DNA from: Dipetalonema caudispina
Lineage: Eukaryota; Nematoda; Chromadorea; Rhabditida; Onchocercidae
Length of the DNA: 31,615 bases
Reading direction: 5' to 3'
NCBI GenBank assembly: GCA_013365325.1
Contig: JABVXV010000515.1
Location: 1 to 31,615, forward strand
Shown here piece by piece: positions 28,001 to 31,615 of this stretch (position 1 is its first letter; each line of letters starts with the position of its first letter). The notes below the pieces were generated by a model. The model searched no databases. It saw nothing but the letters and a program-made list of their open reading frames with translations, and was not told the DNA's origin. The translations under genes were made by a program, and so were the position numbers.

Positions 28001-30227
28001 GACTAATCAATTAAGGAAATGCGAAACAATTCTGCGAAGCAGTTCGACGAGCAAAAGAATGAAGTAAGACGTTCCGTAGAAGTGAATCAAATAGCGAAAA
28101 AACAATTGTATCATTCGAGTGAATCTATGGCAGCACAACTTGAATTAATGTTAAAACAAACATGCGAAGATAATTTCAAACTTCATGCTTATCTTGAGAA
28201 GGCTGAGAAAGCTCTTGAAAGTAGAGAACTTCAAACGATTGGATCAGAAGAATTTCGTCAACAAGTGCAAAAAAAATTGCATGAATTATTGAGGAAGTTT
28301 AAAAATGAAGCGATTAAATCGGATTTGATGTGGCTGGGTGAAAAAAACATACAATATGCTATTGATAATTTCGAAGCAACAATCGAAACAATTTTACAAA
28401 ATAGGCCTTGTTTTCATTCATTGGCTAAACGACTTGAAGTTCTTATGGAGGTAATGATTAAAAAAAAGACAGTGAGATTTGTTTGTTTTGTTATTGATTA
28501 TTATCAATTTTGAGCAAGATTTTACTAAGATTATCATCAATTTTGCGCAAGATTGTTGAGAGTTGCAAGTAAAAATAAAAATTCCCTGAAAGATTTTTTA
28601 CTGAGAATACAAATTGAATAATAGTGTTGAAATTTTTTCCAGCAATCACAATTATCTAAAAGCAATGATAAGAAAGAATCGGTCGAGAGTCAAGAATCCC
28701 AAGCTTTGATGGTATTTATTACGTTTTCTCTTATGCCTATCAAATTTAGTTGTGTCAACTCATTCCCTTCATTGAAAATGAAATCTTATTCAGTAATGTT
28801 GTCGTGATGTAGCGAGTGAAAATGGAAGTGGGTGAGATTAAACAGGAAAAATTACTGCAAGTTTGTTGAATATATTCAGGTTAAAGAAATATAGATGAAT
28901 GAATTCAACGAAAAATTGTTATACAATACAATATACAGCAGGTTGATTAAAGCGAATAATTTTGTCGACTCTATCAAGTATATACGGATTATTTCAGACG
29001 TTCAAAAGGAGATTTCGCAAAGAAATTCGCTCAGTGTTGGAAGAATTTAAGGAAAAACAGAAAAACGAACTTTCTGCAAATATTTCGGCAGTACTAAATT
29101 ATTTGGAAGATGCTAATAAAGTATTAATTTATGATATTTCGTCGTAATATAGTCCATTTTGTGTTATGTCATACTTATCAGTTGTGTAAGGGTAAGTGGG
29201 ACAAGTGTTAAGCGGAAATTAGTCTATTCAAAAGGATTGAATCGGGTGCGGTATTTTTTTTCTTTTTTTTTTCAGAGAGTTGATGCTAGTTTGACGATGC
29301 GCGTTGAAAATATGACCGATATGGTTGCTCTTATTGATCGTAAACAATGTGATCTTCACAAAATCGAAGAAGCATTGGATTATAACAGAGCTCTGGTGAA
29401 ATCATTTTCCGACCGAATGAAAACTCGATTACAATGGAGGAGTGATTTGTCAAATTTTGATGAAGAAAAATGTAAACTGAAGGAAGCATGTAGCCAACTT
29501 GGCGATGGATATATGGTATTTTTCTGCAAATATTTCTTCGAATTTTTTACTGAAATATGACATGACATTTCACGTTTATAACTCTAATATAATGCAAACA
29601 GGCATCAAAGTATATCTGATCGATTGAAAATAATCATATAAGTATGCCTGATCGATTTTAAATAAGGCGTTACCGTGTCTAAAATACACATACTTTCTTA
29701 CTGTCATACTTATAGATTGAATTTCAGAGGCTCGAAGAAATGGTGGAAAATATGGAGAAGTTACGAAAACAGTTTTTTAGTTCTACTTTTACGCCACACA
29801 TAGATCGAAGCGGACGCATACACCTTTCAGAACCAGGAGCTGCATGGCGGAAGAAAATGATATCAAAACCTCTAATGAAAATACACCGCCTCGGAAAATC
29901 TATCGCTGTAGCTTTTTTCTTCTACAATTTCATAATTTGAAGAAAAAACCTAACGAGCATTCTTAACAGAACAGTATCAATCATGAGTCTCTACTACTTG
30001 TTTCAGGATTTAAAGGATAGACAAAGAACGGAAATCTTTCAAATCTGAAATGATTCTGATGCACTATTTTGTAAATGAAAATCCCATCGATAATTTTAGT
30101 AATAACATATTTGTTCACTAACATGCTGCGTGATTGTGATATGTTTCAGGATAGAGAGCTACATCACGAAAGAATTGTTCGCCGCAGAGTAACTGAAGGA
30201 ATGTCGAAAAATGATCGAAACGATTGA
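25015..30227 (+). CDS. Unrecognised coiled-coil protein, 17 exons, about 684 aa
   Basis: Exons: 25015-25071, 25280-25354, 25946-26050, 26175-26273, 26373-26490, 26662-26747, 26830-26904, 27105-27167, 27463-27576, 27675-27764, 28016-28450, 28643-28711, 28813-28860, 28998-29120, 29276-29515, 29728-29907, 30150-30227. All phases join and nearly all borders are gt-ag with good acceptors; donors at 26273 (gtccgt) and 28860 (gtttgt) are weak. The N-terminal 180 residues are polar, Ser/Arg-rich and probably disordered. Heptad-type Glu/Lys/Leu sequence runs from about residue 180 to 440 (for example LEKEAEKVEKENLKY), with a second helical block near 480-620 (VLEEFKEKQKNELS). The tail is basic (ERIVRRRVTEGM). 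No signal peptide, membrane segment or catalytic motif is visible. The layout suggests a cytoskeletal, centrosomal or chromosome-structure protein, which is inference only. Confidence 0.85.
26623..26648. repeat. 9-bp perfect inverted repeat in an intron
   Basis: GCTATGTTA (26623-26631) pairs with TAACATAGC (26640-26648) across an 8-base loop. It lies just before the acceptor of the coiled-coil gene exon at 26662 and could influence splicing, although stems of this size arise by chance in AT-rich DNA. Confidence 0.7.
28503..28554 (+). repeat. Short direct repeat, 33-bp period
   Basis: A 19-base unit (atcaattttgagcaagatt) at 28503-28521 recurs at 28536-28554 with one mismatch, within the intron after exon 28016-28450. 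Confidence 0.85.
29608..29665 (+). repeat. Short degenerate direct repeat, 32-bp period
   Basis: Two 26-base units sharing a ctgatcgatt core (29608-29633 and 29640-29665) lie in the intron after exon 29276-29515. Confidence 0.75.
30007..30048 (+). other. Possible alternative terminal exon of the coiled-coil gene
   Basis: A strong acceptor (ttgtttcag) at 30006 opens a phase-0 frame of 13 codons (DLKDRQRTEIFQI) ending at TGA. It starts with the same GAT codon as the terminal exon at 30150. Both acceptors are compatible with the donor at 29907. It gives a shorter, less basic tail. Use as an exon is inference from splice signals. Confidence 0.45.
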
Positions 30228-31615
30228 AAAATTCAACTTTTTTTTGTATTTAAAATTTCCAAGATTAGCTTTGTTTGGCATTTTTGTCAACTTGCACGAA
30301 TATCTCGCATTATCGGTAACTAAAAGTTGTCTTCTATTTAAATGATAGGACATTGTTTTCATGATATCGAATCTTCCTCCGATAGTTTCTTCGTTTCAGC
30401 CGAATTCATTTATAATAGCTGAACATTTGAAATTTGAACTCCTAATTTACAAATAAAAGTACAGTTCAATTCCCTATTTTGGTTTCTAAAATGAACTTGC
30501 TCATTAAACTCTCTCAATTGAAAAGGCAAAGCGAAACGAATTGGAAATGTCTTTTTGTTGAAATCTCCAACTAATGCTTTATAGCTCTATAAACTTACCT
30601 TGCATTTTGAATACTTTCTCACTTACATCAAATTATCAAATTATTCTGTTTCACTGATAAGAACTGCAAACTTTCATTTCCATTCTCCAATGTTTTCGTT
30701 TTATGTCATATTTTTATCATCGGTTGGTTGTATGTTGCATTATTAACCTGTTTCTTCCATCCCTAAAAATACTTTATATTATCATCCATTTATTATCATC
30801 CTTATTTCTGTGACAGTTTCATTTTGAAAAAAGGAAGAGAAAGTTGTTGGATGAGATTTTTGCTGACACCTACAATCAACATTAAACTTTCTCCTACTCG
30901 TTATAATTGATGCTTGTTACTGATTAACTGTATATCTGAAATCATAGATCCAGGATGCGGATCTGCATTTGATCATTTGCGTTAGAAGTTATGTAGTCAG
31001 ATCAGTCTGATGTTCAATTTTTTTTTTTTGGCGTATGTTGTCGAATAAAGGAGAATTTATTCAAATTTCGATATGTTATGCATGAACCGTTGATATTTTA
31101 TGTGAATTTGGTTTATCTATATTTGCGTCAAAATGAATGAGACAAATGAAGATATTGTCATATGAAGGAATTTGTCATAGTTGCGACTAGAGAGAAAGTT
31201 GATGATATGGTTTTAAAGGTCGACGGATGGAATGTATTAGATGATGGGTTTATTTGTGGAACTATTGAAAATCGGGAATTCAAGAGTAAATGTCATACTT
31301 TAAAAAATTTTGAGATGAATCATTTTGAACTAAAAAACTACCAAAGATATAACAAATATTCAGTATTAAAAATATAGCAAATATCAAATTAATAACTGAA
31401 AACAAGCTGAAATAAAATATTTATATCAATCCCGATTGTGAATTCCATTCGACTCGTTTTCCATCAATCTTCAATAAGCAAAAAAAAAAAATGAAAAATA
31501 AATGTGATGAATAACGAATCAAAAGAATATTAATATGAATGAGAAAAAAGTTCAATTAGTCAGAGGAGGAAGGAGGAAAATAAGAATTTAAACCAGGATT
31601 CCAACGAAAATATTA
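30228..31615. other. 3' flank and terminal noncoding region
   Basis: Apart from the 3' UTR of the coiled-coil gene, no supported gene was found. A plus-strand frame with ATG at 31162 (71 codons) begins in a protein-like way (KEFVIVATREKVDDMVLK) but lacks a recognised family and turns into biased Asn/Lys sequence. It may be an exon fragment or chance. Confidence 0.4.
30452..30457 (+). promoter_or_regulatory. Candidate poly(A) signal of the coiled-coil gene
   Basis: AATAAA about 225 bases after the predicted stop at 30227. Confidence 0.5.

Noticed and set aside
31162..31377. 71-codon plus-strand frame as a small gene
   Set aside because: It has an ATG but no recognisable family or clear regulatory context, and the second half is Asn/Lys-biased; kept only as a remark.

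Overview
The window looks like nuclear DNA of a nematode, probably a parasitic clade III (filaria-like) species. The reasons are very AT-rich DNA crowded with poly(A)/poly(T) tracts, genes broken into many small exons with gtaag/tttcag borders, and protein sequences that read as nematode orthologues. No rRNA, tRNA, CRISPR array or prokaryotic operon was seen. The species call is inference; gene structures were derived by hand from splice signals, codon phase and family knowledge.

Layout. (1) 1-8447, plus strand: a rhodopsin-family neuropeptide receptor of the NPF/NPY-like NPR group. Its seven-helix body lies at 6011-8447. A short first exon at 1310-1380 fits it in phase across a 4.6 kb intron. 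A second, about 95% identical copy of that exon and its downstream flank (7408-7591) sits inside a later intron of the same gene. (2) 8448-12246: intergenic, with decayed coding sequence at about 10436-11895. It holds long frames interrupted by stops and frame changes, one Gag-like coiled-coil stretch with an Asn-rich tail, and one exon-like block carrying a single in-frame TAG. (3) 12247-16611, minus strand: a complete 12-exon gene for a PP2A B56 (B') regulatory subunit, 529 aa. (4) 17760-18276, minus strand: two exon-like blocks of an unrecognised small gene whose phases do not join at the best splice sites; the upstream block could instead be an alternative first exon of B56. (5) 19103-21825, minus strand: a complete 8-exon kynurenine formamidase (arylformamidase), 299 aa, with Glu where the catalytic acid is normally Asp. 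(6) 21826-25014: a 3.2 kb divergent intergenic region. (7) 25015-30227, plus strand: a 17-exon gene for an unrecognised coiled-coil protein of about 684 aa, with two possible terminal exons. (8) 30228-31615: mostly noncoding, with one weak ORF.

The three minus-strand loci (formamidase, unknown gene, B56) run in the same direction with gaps of about 0.8 and 1.1 kb. That is wide for a classical nematode operon, so shared transcription is only a possibility. The genes act in separate processes: peptide signalling at the plasma membrane, phosphatase targeting, tryptophan catabolism, and a probable structural coiled-coil role.
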